A stretch of 64,000 nucleotides of DNA from Colletes latitarsis (GCF_051014445.1 NC_135136.1:17936001-18000000), one strand, 5' to 3'; shown: positions 12,570-26,992, counted from the first letter of the stretch. The notes: a model not told the origin generated them from the sequence alone. Translations and numbers: made by a program.

Positions 12570-15500
12570 AACCAGAAAAATACCCAGGATCCGTTCAACA
12601 AGTATGTGAAGCATGCGAAAGTATGTGTCTGATGAGGGCAAATCCCAGGACTAACCTAGACCTAACATGCGTTACCCTCTAAAGTATTGATCGAAAACAG
12701 GTTTAATCGACTATTTCAGTGTGGTACCACATTACTGCGTGACCAAACCAGAAAAATACCCAGTATCTGTTCAACAAGTATGTGAAGAACGCGGAAATAT
12801 GACCCTGATGAGGGCAAATCCCAGGCCTAACCTAGACATAATATGCGTTATCCTCTAAAATATTGATCCAAACCAGGTTAAATGGACTGTTTCAGTGTGG
12901 TACCACTTTTCTACGTGATCCAAACCAGAAAATACCCAGGATCTGATCAACAAGTATGTGAAAAACGCGAAACTATCAGCATGATGAGGGCAAATCACAG
13001 ACCTATCCCAGACCTAACATGCGTTATTCTCTAAAATATTGATCGAAACCAGGTTTAATCGACTGTTTCAGTGTGGTACCACATTACTACCTGATCCAAA
13101 CCAGAAAAATACCCAGGATCTGTTCAACAAGTATGTGAAGAACGCGAAAATATGACCCTGATGAGGGCAAATCCCAGGCCTAACCTAGACATAATATGCG
13201 TTATCCTCTAAAATATTGATCGAAACCAGGTTAAATGGACTGTTTCAGTGTGGTACCATATTACTACAGGATCCAAGCTAGAAAAAGTCCAGAATCTGGC
13301 CATCAAGTATCAGAAATGTGCGAAAGTACGAGCCTGATGAGAGCAAATCCCAGACCTAACCATGACCTAACATGCGTTATTCTCTAAAATATTGATCGAA
13401 ACCAGGTTTAATGGACTGTTTCAGTGTGGTACCACATTACTACGTGATCCAAACCAGAAAAAACCCGGGATCCGTTCAACAAGTATCTGAAGAATGCGAA
13501 AGTATGAGCCTGACGAGGGCAAATCCCGGACCTATCCCAGACATAACTTGCGTTATCCTCTAAAATATTGGGCGAACCCAGCTTTAATCGACTATTTCAG
13601 TGTGGTACCACATTACTACGTGATCCAAACCAGAAAAATACCCAGGATCCGTTCAACAAGTATGTGAAGAATGCGAAAGTATGTGTCTGATGAGGGCAAA
13701 TCCCAGGACTAACCTAGACCTAACATGCGTTACCCTCTAAAGTATTGATCGAAAACAGGTTTAATCGACTATTTCAGTGTGGTACCACATTACTGCGTGA
13801 CCAAACCAGAAAAATACCCAGTATCTGTTCAACAAGTATGTGAAGAACGCGGAAATATGACCCCGATGAGGGCAAATCCCAGGCCAAACCTAGACATAAT
13901 ATGCGTTATCCTCTAAAATATTGATCGAAACCAGGTTAAATGGACTGTTTCAGTGTGGTACCACATTACTACAGGATCCAAACTAGAAAAAGTCCAGAAT
14001 CTGGCCATCAAGTATGAGAAATGTGCGAAAGTACGAACCTGATGAGAGCAAATCCCAGACCTAACCATGACCTAACATGCGTTATTCTCTAAAATATTGA
14101 TCGAAACCAGGTTTAATGGACTGTTTCAGTGTGGTACCACTTTACTACGTGATCCAAACCAGAAAAAACCCAGGATCTGTTCAACAAGTATGTGAAAAAC
14201 GCGAAACTATGAGCATGATGAGGGCAAATCACAGACCTATCCCAGACCTAACATGCGTTATTCTCTAAAATATTTATCAAGACCAGGTTTAATTGAATGT
14301 TTCAGTGTGGTACCACATTACTACGTGATCCAACCCACAAAAAACCCAGGATCTGTTCAACATGTATGTGGAAAATGCGAAAGTATGTGTCTGATGAGGG
14401 CAATTCCCAGGCCTAACCTAGACATAACATGCGTTGTCCTCTAAAATATTGATCGAAACCAGGTTTAATCGACTGTTTCAGTGTGGTACCACATTACTAC
14501 CTGATCCATACCAGAAAAATACCCAGGATCTGTTCAACAAGTATGTGAAGAACGCGAAAATATGACCCTGATGAGGGCAAATCCCAGACCTATCCCAGAC
14601 CTAACTTGCGTTGTCCTCTAAAATATTCATGGAATCCAGGTTTAATTGACTGTTTCAGTGTGGCACCACATTACTGCGTGATCCAAACCAGAAAAAACCC
14701 GGGATCCGTTCAACAAGTATGTGAAGAATGCGAAAGTATGAGCCTGACGAGGGCAAATCCCGGACCTATCCCAGACATAACTTGCGTTATCCTCTAAAAT
14801 ATTGGGCGAAACCAGCTTTAATCGACTATTTCAGTGTGGTACCACATTACTACGTGATCCAAACCAGAAAAAGTCCAGAATCTGGCCATCAAGTATGAGA
14901 AATGTGCGAAAGTACGAGCCTGATGAGAGCAAATCCCAGACCTAACCATGACCTAACATGCGTTATTCTCTAAAATATTGATCGAAACCAGGTTTAATGG
15001 ACTGTTTCAGTGTGGTACCACTTTACTACGTGATCCAAACCAGAAAAAACCCAGGATCTGTTCAACAAGTATGTGAAAAACACGAAACTATGAGCATGAT
15101 GAGGGCAAATCACAGACCTATCCCAGACCTAACATGCGTTATTCTCTAAAATATTTATCAACACCAGGTTTAATTGAATGTTTCAGTGTGGTACCACATT
15201 ACTACGTGATCCAAACCACAAAAAACCCAGGATCTGTTCAACATGTATGTGGAAAATGCGAAAGTATGTGTCTGATGAGGGCAATTCCCAGGCCTAACCT
15301 AGACATAACATGCGTTGTCCTCTAAAATATTGATCGAAACCAGGTTTAATCGACTGTTTCAGTGTGGTACCACATTACTACCTGATCCAAACCAGAAAAA
15401 TACCCAGGATCTGTTCAACAAGTATGTGAAGAACGCGAAAATATGACCCTGATGAGGGCAAATCCCAGACCTATCCCAGACCTAACTTGCGTTGTCCTCT

Positions 15501-17385
15501 AAAATATTCATGGAATCCAGGTTTAATTGACTGTTTCAGTGTGGCACCACATTACTGCGTGATCCAAACCAGAAAAAACCCGGGATCCGTTCAACAAGTA
15601 TGTGAAGAATGCGAAAGTATGAGCCTGACGAGGGCAAATCCCGGACCTATCCCAGACATAACTTGCGTTATCCTCTAAAATATTGGGCGAAACCAGCTTT
15701 AATCGACTATTTCAGTGTGGTACCACATTACTACGTGATCCAAACCAGAAAAATACCCAGGATCTGTTCAACAAGTATGTGGGGAACGCGGAAATATGAG
15801 CCTGACGAGGGCAAATCCCGGACCTATCCCAGACATAACTTGCGTTATCCTCTAAAATATTTATCAAGACCAGGTTTAATTGAATGTTTCAGTGTGGTAC
15901 CACATTACTACGTGATCCAAACCACAAAAAACCCAGCATCTGTTCAACATGTATGTGGAAAATGCGAAAGTATGTGTCTGATGAGGGCAATTCCCAGGCC
16001 TAACCTAGACATAACATGCGTTGTCCTCTAAAATATTGATCGAAACCAGGTTTAATCGACTGTTTCAGTGTGGTACCACATTACTACCTGATCCAAACCA
16101 GAAAAATACCCAGGATCTGTTCAACAAGTATGTGAAGAACGCGAAAATATGACCCTGATGAGGGCAAATCCCAGACCTATCCCAGACCTAACTTGCGTTG
16201 TCCTCTAAAATATTCATGGAATCCAGGTTTAATTGACTGTTTCAGTGTGGCACCACATTACTGCGTGATCCAAACCAGAAAAAACCCGGGATCCGTTCAA
16301 CATGTATGTCAAGAATGCGAAAGTATGAGCCTGACGAGGGCAAATCCCGGACCTATCCCAGACATAACTTGCGTTATCCTCTAAAATATTGGTCGAAACC
16401 AGGTTTAATCGACTACTTCAGTGTGGTACCACATTACTACGTGATCCAAACCAGAAAAATACCCAGGATCTGTTCAACAAGTATGTAAAGAACGCGGAAA
16501 TATGGCCCTGACGAGGGAAAACCCCGGGCCTAACCTAGACCTAACTTGCGTTATCCTCTAAAATATTGATCGAAACCAGGTTTAATTGACTATTTCAGTG
16601 TGGTACCACATTACTACGTGATCCAAACCAGAAAAATACCCAGGATCTGTTCAACAAGTATGTGGAGAATGCGAAAGTATGTGTCTGATGACGGCAAATC
16701 CCAGGCCTAACCTAGACATAATATGCGTTATCCTCTAAAATATTGATCGAAACCAGGTTAAATGGACTGTTTCAGTGTGGTACCACATTACTACAGGATC
16801 CAAACTAGAAAAAGTCCAGAATCTGGCCATAAAGTATGAGAAATGTGCGAAAGTACGAGCCTGATGAGAGCAAATCCCAGACCTAACCATGACCTAACAT
16901 GCGTTATTCTCTAAAATATTGATCGAAACCAGGTTTAATGGACTGTTTCAGTGTGGTACCACATTACTACGTGATCCAAACCAGAAAAAACCCAGGATCT
17001 GTTCAACAAGTATGTGAAAAACGCGAAAATATGAGCCTGATGAGGGCAAATCACAGACCTATCCCTAACCCAACATGCGCTATCCTCTAAAACATTTATC
17101 AAGACCACGTTTAATTGAATGTTTCAGTGTGGTACCACATTACTACGTGATCCAAACCACAAGAAACCCGGGATCCGTTCAACATGTATGTGAAGAATGC
17201 GAAAGTATGAGCCTGACGAGGGCAAATCCCGGACCTATCCCAGACATAACTTGCGTTATCCTCTAAAATATTGGTCGAAACCAGGTTTAATCGACTACTT
17301 CAGTGTGGTACCACATTACTACGTGATCCAAACCAGAAAAATACCCAGGATCTGTTCAACAAGTATGTGGAGAATGCGAAAGTAT
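12570..17385 (+). repeat. Large duplication (7,053 bp shift), first copy
   Basis: About 4.8 kb here is repeated at about 19,623-24,438, a shift of 7,053 bp or 40 monomers. Shared marks include CAAGTATCTGAAGAATGCG (13,480s and 20,530s), the A/B hybrid at 14,814, ATGTGGGGAACGCGG (15,780s and 22,830s) and AACATGTATGTCAAGAATGC (16,300s and 23,350s). I noticed only scattered single-base differences. The match begins after about 12,560, where the flanks differ, and stops at about 17,385. Confidence 0.88.
14814..14989 (+). repeat. A/B hybrid monomer
   Basis: The left part is class A (CGACTATTTCAGTGTGGTAC, TACGTGATCCAAACC). After CAGAAAAAG it becomes class B (TCCAGAATCTGGCCATCAAG, TATGAGAAATGTGCG). 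True class B units read ACTACAGGATCCAAACTAG before the tract. The hybrid is copied at about 21,867 within the 7,053 bp duplication, so the exchange came first. Confidence 0.8.
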
Positions 17386-17738
17386 GACCCTGATGAGGGC
17401 AAATCCCAGACCTATCCCAGACCTAACTTGCGTTGTCCTCTAAAATATTCATGGAATCCAGGTTTAATTGACTGTTTCAGTGTGGCACCACATTACTGCG
17501 TGATCCAAACCAGAAAAAACCCGGGATCCGTTCAACATGTATGTGAAGATTGCGAAAGTATGAGCCTGACGAGGGCAAATCCCGGACCTATCCCAGACAT
17601 AACTTGCGTTATCCTCTAAAATATTGGTCGAAACCAGGTTTAATCGACTACTTCAGTGTGGTACCACATTACTACGTGATCCAAACCAGAAAAATACCCA
17701 GGATCTGTTCAACAAGTATGTGGAGAATGCGAAAGTAT
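17386..17738 (+). repeat. Two-monomer segment absent from the second copy
   Basis: The drop in shift from 7,053 to 6,700 bp (353 bp, two monomers) places an insertion here or a loss at about 24,438. The segment contains the TTCATGGAATCC monomer and a CATGTATGTGAAGATTGCG variant. The same segment also appears near 25,145-25,490 (shift 7,758 bp), so it was probably part of the ancestral higher-order unit and was lost at 24,438. Confidence 0.75.
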
Positions 17739-17879
17739 GTGTCTGATGACGGCAAATCCCAGGCCTAACCTAGACATAATATGCGTTATCCTCTAAAATA
17801 TTGATCGAAACCAGGTTAAATGGACTGTTTCAGTGTGGTACCACATTACTACAGGATCCAAACTAGAAAAAGTCCAGAA

Positions 17880-19113
17880 TCTGGCCATCAAGTATGAGAA
17901 ATGTGCGAAAGTACGAGCCTGATGAGAGCAAATCCCAGACCTAACCATGACCTAACATGCGTTATTCTCTAAAATATTGATCGAAACCAGGTTTAATGGA
18001 CTGTTTCAGTGTGGTACCACTTTACTACGTGATCCAAACCAGAAAAAACCCAGGATCTGTTCAACAAGTATGTGAAAAACGCGAAACTATGAGCATGATG
18101 AGGGCAAATCACAGACCTATCCCAGACCTAACATGCGTTATTCTCTAAAATATTTATCAAGACCAGGTTTAATTGAATGTTTCAGTGTGGTACCACATTA
18201 CTACGTGATCCAAACCACAAAAAACCCAGGATCTGTTCAACATGTATGTGGAAAATGCGAAAGTATGTGTCTGATGAGGGCAAATCCCAGGCCTAACCTA
18301 GATCTAACATGCGTTATCCTCAAAAATATTGATCGAACACAGGTTTAATGGACTTTTTCAGTGTGGTACCACATCACTACGTGATCCAAACCAGAAAAAT
18401 ACCCAGGATCCGTTCAACAAGTATGTGAAGCATGCGAAAGTATGTGTCTGATGAGGGCAAATCCCAGGACTAACCTAGACCTAACATGCGTTACCCTCTA
18501 AAGTATTGATCGAAAACAGGTTTAATCGACTATTTCAGTGTGGTACCACATTACTGCGTGACCAAACCAGAAAAATACCCAGTATCTGTTCAACAAGTAT
18601 GTGAAGAACGCGGAAATATGACCCTGATGAGGGCAAATCCCAGGCCTAACCTAGACATAATATGCGTTATCCTCTAAAATATTGATCCAAACCAGGTTAA
18701 ATGGACTGTTTCAGTGTGGTACCACTTTTCTACGTGATCCAAACCAGAAAATACCCAGGATCTGATCAACAAGTATGTGAAAAACGCGAAACTATCAGCA
18801 TGATGAGGGCAAATCACAGACCTATCCCAGACCTAACATGCGTTATTCTCTAAAATATTGATCGAAACCAGGTTTAATCGACTGTTTCAGTGTGGTACCA
18901 CATTACTACCTGATCCAAACCAGAAAAATACCCAGGATCTGTTCAACAAGTATGTGAAGAACGCGAAAATATGACCCTGATGAGGGCAAATCCCAGGCCT
19001 AACCTAGACATAATATGCGTTATCCTCTAAAATATTGATCGAAACCAGGTTAAATGGACTGTTTCAGTGTGGTACCATATTACTACAGGATCCAAGCTAG
19101 AAAAAGTCCAGAA
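17880..19113 (+). repeat. Seven-monomer tandem unit, copy 1 (1,234 bp)
   Basis: The unit repeats immediately at about 19,114-20,347. The shift is 1,234 bp, measured for example from 18,133 to 19,367 and from 18,430 to 19,664. It contains the GTGAAGCATGCG monomer, TACCACTTTTCTACGTGATC and a class B unit. Differences are few: GATCGAACACAGG here against GATCGAAAACAGG in copy 2, and TTCAACAAGTATG against TTCAAAAAGTATG. Confidence 0.85.
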
Positions 19114-20347
19114 TCTGGCCATCAAGTATGAGAAATGTGCGAAAGTACGAGCCTGATGAGAGCAAATCCCAGACCTAACCATGACCTAACATGCGTTATT
19201 CTCTAAAATATTGATCGAAACCAGGTTTAATGGACTGTTTCAGTGTGGTACCACTTTACTACGTGATCCAAACCAGAAAAAACCCAGGATCTGTTCAAAA
19301 AGTATGTGAAAAACGCGAAACTATGAGCATGATGAGGGCAAATCACAGACCTATCCCAGACCTAACATGCGTTATTCTCTAAAATATTTATCAAGACCAG
19401 GTTTAATTGAATGTTTCAGTGTGGTACCACATTACTACGTGATCCAAACCACAAAAAACCCAGGATCTGTTCAACATGTATGTGGAAAATGCGAAAGTAT
19501 GTGTCTGATGAGGGCAAATCCCAGGCCTAACCTAGATCTAACATGCGTTATCCTCAAAAATATTGATCGAAAACAGGTTTAATGGACTTTTTCAGTGTGG
19601 TACCACATCACTACGTGATCCAAACCAGAAAAATACCCAGGATCCGTTCAACAAGTATGTGAAGCATGCGAAAGTATGTGTCTGATGAGGGCAAATCCCA
19701 GGACTAACCTAGACCTAACATGCGTTACCCTCTAAAGTATTGATCGAAAACAGGTTTAATCGACTATTTCAGTGTGGTACCACATTACTGCGTGACCAAA
19801 CCAGAAAAATACCCAGTATCTGTTCAACAAGTATGTGAAGAACGCGGAAATATGACCCTGATGAGGGCAAATCCCAGGCCTAACCTAGACATAATATGCG
19901 TTATCCTCTAAAATATTGATCCAAACCAGGTTAAATGGACTGTTTCAGTGTGGTACCACTTTTCTACGTGATCCAAACCAGAAAATACCCAGGATCTGAT
20001 CAACAAGTATGTGAAAAACGCGAAACTATCAGCATGATGAGGGCAAATCACAGACCTATCCCAGACCTAACATGCGTTATTCTCTAAAATATTGATCGAA
20101 ACCAGGTTTAATCGACTGTTTCAGTGTGGTACCACATTACTACCTGATCCAAACCAGAAAAATACCCAGGATCTGTTCAACAAGTATGTGAAGAACGCGA
20201 AAATATGACCCTGATGAGGGCAAATCCCAGGCCTAACCTAGACATAATATGCGTTATCCTCTAAAATATTGATCGAAACCAGGTTAAATGGACTGTTTCA
20301 GTGTGGTACCATATTACTACAGGATCCAAGCTAGAAAAAGTCCAGAA
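19114..20347 (+). repeat. Seven-monomer tandem unit, copy 2 (1,234 bp)
   Basis: This is the second member of the tandem pair. The class B unit at its end reads TATCAGAAATGTG, while copy 1 reads TATGAGAAATGTG. The TATCAG form is also found at about 13,308, so copy 2 lies at the start of the 7,053 bp duplication rather than being a pure copy of its neighbour. Confidence 0.8.
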
Positions 20348-23300
20348 TATGGCCATCAAGTATCAGAAATGTGCGAAAGTACGAGCCTGATGAGAGCAAA
20401 TCCCAGACCTAACCATGACCTAACATGCGTTATTCTCTAAAATATTGATCGAAACCAGGTTTAATGGACTGTTTCAGTGTGGTACCACATTACTACGTGA
20501 TCCAAACCAGAAAAAACCCGGGATCCGTTCAACAAGTATCTGAAGAATGCGAAAGTATGAGCCTGACGAGGGCAAATCCCGGACCTATCCCAGACATAAC
20601 TTGCATTATCCTCTAAAATATTGGGCGAACCCAGCTTTAATCGACTATTTCAGTGTGGTACCACATTACTACGTGATCCAAACCAGAAAAATACCCAGGA
20701 TCCGTTCAACAAGTATGTGAAGAATGCGAAAGTATGTGTCTGATGAGGGCAAATCCCAGGACTAACCTAGACCTAACATGCGTTACCCTCTAAAGTATTG
20801 ATCGAAAACAGGTTTAATCGACTATTTCAGTGTGGTACCACATTACTGCGTGACCAAACCAGAAAAATACCCAGTATCTGTTCAACAAGTATGTGAAGAA
20901 CGCGGAAATATGACCCCGATGAGGGCAAATCCCAGGCCAAACCTAGACATAATATGCGTTATCCTCTAAAATATTGATCGAAACCAGGTTAAATGGACTG
21001 TTTCAGTGTGGTACCACATTACTACAGGATCCAAACTAGAAAAAGTCCAGAATCTGGCCATCAAGTATGAGAAATGTGCGAAAGTACGAACCTGATGAGA
21101 GCAAATCCCAGACCTAACCATGACCTAACATGCGTTATTCTCTAAAATATTGATCGAAACCAGGTTTAATGGACTGTTTCAGTGTGGTACCACTTTACTA
21201 CGTGATCCAAACCAGAAAAAACCCAGGATCTGTTCAACAAGTATGTGAAAAACGCGAAACTATGAGCATGATGAGGGCAAATCACAGACCTATCCCAGAC
21301 CTAACATGTGTTATTCTCTAAAATATTTATCAAGACCAGGTTTAATTGAATGTTTCAGTGTGGTACCACATTACTACGTGATCCAACCCACAAAAAACCC
21401 AGGATCTGTTCAACATGTATGTGGAAAATGCGAAAGTATGTGTCTGATGAGGGCAATTCCCAGGCCTAACCTAGACATAACATGCGTTGTCCTCTAAAAT
21501 ATTGATCGAAACCAGGTTTAATCGACTGTTTCAGTGTGGTACCACATTACTACCTGATCCATACCAGAAAAATACCCAGGATCTGTTCAACAAGTATGTG
21601 AAGAACGCGAAAATATGACCCTGATGAGGGCAAATCCCAGACCTATCCCAGACCTAACTTGCGTTGTCCTCTAAAATATTCATGGAATCCAGGTTTAATT
21701 GACTGTTTCAGTGTGGCACCACATTACTGCGTGATCCAAACCAGAAAAAACCCGGGATCCGTTCAACAAGTATGTGAAGAATGCGAAAGTATGAGCCTGA
21801 CGAGGGCAAATCCCGGACCTATCCCAGACATAACTTGCGTTATCCTCTAAAATATTGGGCGAAACCAGCTTTAATCGACTATTTCAGTGTGGTACCACAT
21901 TACTACGTGATCCAAACCAGAAAAAGTCCAGAATCTGGCCATCAAGTATGAGAAATGTGCGAAAGTACGAGCCTGATGAGAGCAAATCCCAGACCTAACC
22001 ATGACCTAACATGCGTTATTCTCTAAAATATTGATCGAAACCAGGTTTAATGGACTGTTTCAGTGTGGTACCACTTTACTACGTGATCCAAACCAGAAAA
22101 AACCCAGGATCTGTTCAACAAGTATGTGAAAAACACGAAACTATGAGCATGATGAGGGCAAATCACAGACCTATCCCAGACCTAACATGCGTTATTCTCT
22201 AAAATATTTATCAACACCAGGTTTAATTGAATGTTTCAGTGTGGTACCACATTACTACGTGATCCAAACCACAAAAAACCCAGGATCTGTTCAACATGTA
22301 TGTGGAAAATGCGAAAGTATGTGTCTGATGAGGGCAATTCCCAGGCCTAACCTAGACATAACATGCGTTGTCCTCTAAAATATTGATCGAAACCAGGTTT
22401 AATCGACTGTTTCAGTGTGGTACCACATTACTACCTGATCCAAACCAGAAAAATACCCAGGATCTGTTCAACAAGTATGTGAAGAACGCGAAAATATGAC
22501 CCTGATGAGGGCAAATCCCAGACCTATCCCAGACCTAACTTGCGTTGTCCTCTAAAATATTCATGGAATCCAGGTTTAATTGACTGTTTCAGTGTGGCAC
22601 CACATTACTGCGTGATCCAAACCAGAAAAAACCCGGGATCCGTTCAACAAGTATGTGAAGAATGCGAAAGTATGAGCCTGACGAGGGCAAATCCCGGACC
22701 TATCCCAGACATAACTTGCGTTATCCTCTAAAATATTGGGCGAAACCAGCTTTAATCGACTATTTCAGTGTGGTACCACATTACTACGTGATCCAAACCA
22801 GAAAAATACCCAGGATCTGTTCAACAAGTATGTGGGGAACGCGGAAATATGAGCCTGACGAGGGCAAATCCCGGACCTATCCCAGACATAACTTGCGTTA
22901 TCCTCTAAAATATTTATCAAGACCAGGTTTAATTGAATGTTTCAGTGTGGTACCACATTACTACGTGATCCAAACCACAAAAAACCCAGCATCTGTTCAA
23001 CATGTATGTGGAAAATGCGAAAGTATGTGTCTGATGAGGGCAATTCCCAGGCCTAACCTAGACATAACATGCGTTGTCCTCTAAAATATTGATCGAAACC
23101 AGGTTTAATCGACTGTTTCAGTGTGGTACCACATTACTACCTGATCCAAACCAGAAAAATACCCAGGATCTGTTCAACAAGTATGTGAAGAACGCGAAAA
23201 TATGACCCTGATGAGGGCAAATCCCAGACCTATCCCAGACCTAACTTGCGTTGTCCTCTAAAATATTCATGGAATCCAGGTTTAATTGACTGTTTCAGTG

Positions 23301-24438
23301 TGGCACCACATTACTGCGTGATCCAAACCAGAAAAAACCCGGGATCCGTTCAACATGTATGTCAAGAATGCGAAAGTATGAGCCTGACGAGGGCAAATCC
23401 CGGACCTATCCCAGACATAACTTGCGTTATCCTCTAAAATATTGGTCGAAACCAGGTTTAATCGACTACTTCAGTGTGGTACCACATTACTACGTGATCC
23501 AAACCAGAAAAATACCCAGGATCTGTTCAACAAGTATGTAAAGAACGCGGAAATATGGCCCTGACGAGGGAAAACCCCGGGCCTAACCTAGACCTAACTT
23601 GCGTTATCCTCTAAAATATTGATCGAAACCAGGTTTAATTGACTATTTCAGTGTGGTACCACATTACTACGTGATCCAAACCAGAAAAATACCCAGGATC
23701 TGTTCAACAAGTATGTGGAGAATGCGAAAGTATGTGTCTGATGACGGCAAATCCCAGGCCTAACCTAGACATAATATGCGTTATCCTCTAAAATATTGAT
23801 CGAAACCAGGTTAAATGGACTGTTTCAGTGTGGTACCACATTACTACAGGATCCAAACTAGAAAAAGTCCAGAATCTGGCCATCAAGTATGAGAAATGTG
23901 CGAAAGTACGAGCCTGATGAGAGCAAATCCCAGACCTAACCATGACCTAACATGCGTTATTCTCTAAAATATTGATCGAAACCAGGTTTAATGGACTGTT
24001 TCAGTGTGGTACCACATTACTACGTGATCCAAACCAGAAAAAACCCAGGATCTGTTCAACAAGTATGTGAAAAACGCGAAAATATGAGCCTGATGAGGGC
24101 AAATCCCAGAGCTATCCCTAACCCAACATGCGCTATCCTCTAAAACATTTATCAAGACCACGTTTAATTGAATGTTTCAGTGTGGTACCACATTACTACG
24201 TGATCCAAACCACAAGAAACCCGGGATCCGTTCAACATGTATGTGAAGAATGCGAAAGTATGAGCCTGACGAGGGCAAATCCCGGACCTATCCCAGACAT
24301 AACTTGCGTTATCCTCTAAAATATTGGTCGAAACCAGGTTTAATCGACTACTTCAGTGTGGTACCACATTACTACGTGATCCAAACCAGAAAAATACCCA
24401 GGATCTGTTCAACAAGTATGTGGAGAATGCGAAAGTAT
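19623..24438 (+). repeat. Large duplication (7,053 bp shift), second copy
   Basis: This is the second copy of 12,570-17,385. Differences include TTGCATTATCC (about 20,604) for TTGCGTTATCC, AACATGTGTTATTC (about 21,306) for AACATGCGTTATTC, AGAATATGGCC for AGAATCTGGCC, and AAATCCCAGAGCTATCCC (24,100s) for AAATCACAGACCTATCCC. Two of these are CpG decay changes. Past about 24,438 the sequence continues in step with 17,741 onward (shift 6,700 bp, 38 monomers), so two monomers present in copy one are absent here. Confidence 0.88.
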
Positions 24439-26992
24439 GTGTCTGATGACGGCAAATCCCAGGCCTAACCTAGACATAATATGCGTTATCCTCTAAAATA
24501 TTGATCGAAACCAGGTTAAATGGACTGTTTCAGTGTGGTACCACATTACTACAGGATCCAAACTAGAAAAAGTCCAGAATCTGGCCATCAAGTATGAGAA
24601 ATGTGCGAAAGTACGAGCCTGATGAGAGCAAATCCCAGACCTAACCATGACCTAACATGCGTTATTCTCTAAAATATTGATCGAAACCAGGTTTAATGGA
24701 CTGTTTCAGTGTGGTACCACTTTACTACGTGATCCAAACCAGAAAAAACCCAGGATCTGTTCAACAAGTATGTGAAAAACGCGAAACTATGAGCATGATG
24801 AGGGCAAATCACAGACCTATCCCAGACCTAACATGCGTTATTCTCTAAAATATTTATCAAGACCAGGTTTAATTGAATGTTTCAGTGTGGTACCACATTA
24901 CTACGTGATCCAAACCACAAAAAACCCAGGATCTGCTCAACATGTATGTGGAAAATGCGAAAGTATGTGTCTGATGAGGGCAATTCCCAGGCCTAACCTA
25001 GACATAACATGCGTTGTCCTCTAAAATATTGATCGAAACCAGGTTTAATCGACTGTTTCAGTGTGGTACCACATTACTACCTGATCCAAACCAGAAAAAT
25101 ACCCAGGATCTGTTCAACAAGTATGTGAAGAACGCGAAAATATGACCCTGATGAGGGCAAATCCCAGACCTATCCCAGACCTAACTTGCGTTGTCCTCTA
25201 AAATATTCATGGAATCCAGGTTTAATTGACTGTTTCAGTGTGGCACCACATTACTGCGTGATCCAAACCAGAAAAAACCCGGGATCCGTTCAACATGTAT
25301 GTGAAGATTGCGAAAGTATGAGCCTGACGAGGGCAAATCCCGGACCTATCCCAGACATAACTTGCGTTATCCTCTAAAATATTGGTCGAAACCAGGTTTA
25401 ATCGACTACTTCAGTGTGGTACCACATTACTACGTGATCCAAACCAGAAAAATACCCAGGATCTGTTCAACAAGTATGTGGAGAATGCGAAAGTATGTGT
25501 CTGATGACGGCAAATCCCAGGCCTAACCTAGACATAATATGCGTTATCCTCTAAAATATTGATCGAAACCAGGTTAAATGGACTGTTTCAGTGTGGTACC
25601 ACATTACTACAGGATCCAAACTAGAAAAAGTCCAGAATCTGGCCATCAAGTATGAGAAATGTGCGAAAGTACGAGCCTGATGAGAGCAAATCCCAGACCT
25701 AACCATGACCTAACATGCGTTATTCTCTAAAATATTGATCGAAACCAGGTTTAATGGACTGTTTCAGTGTGGTACCACTTTACTACGTGATCCAAACCAG
25801 AAAAAACCCAGGATCTGTTCAACAAGTATGTGAAAAACGCGAAACTATGAGCATGATGAGGGCAAATCACAGACCTATCCCAGACCTAACATGCGTTATT
25901 CTCTAAAATATTTATCAAGACCAGGTTTAATTGAATGTTTCAGTGTGGTACCACATTACTACGTGATCCAAACCACAAAAAACCCAGGATCTGTTCAACA
26001 TGTATGTGGAAAATGCGAAAGTATGTGTCTGATGAGGGCAAATCCCAGGCCTAACCTAGATCTAACATGCGTTATCCTCAAAAATATTGATCGAAAACAG
26101 GTTTAATGGACTTTTTCAGTGTGGTACCACATCACTACGTGATCCAAACCAGAAAAATACCCAGGATCCGTTCAACAAGTATGTGAAGCATGCGAAAGTA
26201 TGTGTCTGATGAGGGCAAATCCCAGGACTAACCTAGACCTAACATGCGTTACCCTCTAAAGTATTGATCGAAAACAGGTTTAATCGACTATTTCAGTGTG
26301 GTACCACATTACTGCGTGACCAAACCAGAAAAATACCCAGTATCTGTTCAACAAGTATGTGAAGAACGCGGAAATATGACCCTGATGAGGGCAAATCCCA
26401 GGCCTAACCTAGACATAATATGCGTTATCCTCTAAAATATTGATCCAAACCAGGTTAAATGGACTGTTTCAGTGTGGTACCACTTTTCTACGTGATCCAA
26501 ACCAGAAAAAACCCAGGATCTGATCAACAAGTATGTGAAAAACGCGAAACTATCAGCATGATGAGGGCAAATCACAGACCTATCCCAGACCTAACATGCG
26601 TTATTCTCTAAAATATTGATCGAAACCAGGTTTAATCGACTGTTTCAGTGTGGTACCACATTACTACCTGATCCAAACCAGAAAAATACCCAGGATCTGT
26701 TCAACAAGTATGTGAAGAACGCGAAAATATGACCCTGATGAAGGCAAATCCCAGGCCTAACCTAGACATAATATGCGTTATCCTCTAAAATATTGATCGA
26801 AACCAGGTTAAATGGACTGTTTCAGTGTGGTACCACTTTTCTACGTGATCCAAACCAGAAAAAACCCAGGATCTGATCAACAAGTATGTGAAAAACGCGA
26901 AACTATCAGCATGATGAGGGCAAATCACAGACCTATCCCAGACCTAACATGCGTTATTCTCTAAAATATTGATCGAAACCAGGTTTAATCGA
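23290..26992 (+). repeat. 21-monomer higher-order unit, copy 1 (3,703 bp)
   Basis: This unit is followed directly by a second copy at about 26,993-30,695. The 3,703 bp shift is constant at every marker checked: 23,358/27,061, 24,128/27,831, 24,833/28,536, 25,308/29,011, 25,891/29,594 and 26,188/29,891. It holds class B monomers near 23,846, 24,551 and 25,609 (spacing 4 then 6 monomers) and no class C. The junction lies inside a monomer, at GACTGTTTCAGTGTGGCACC, where the run of TACC variants switches to CACC. Confidence 0.9.
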
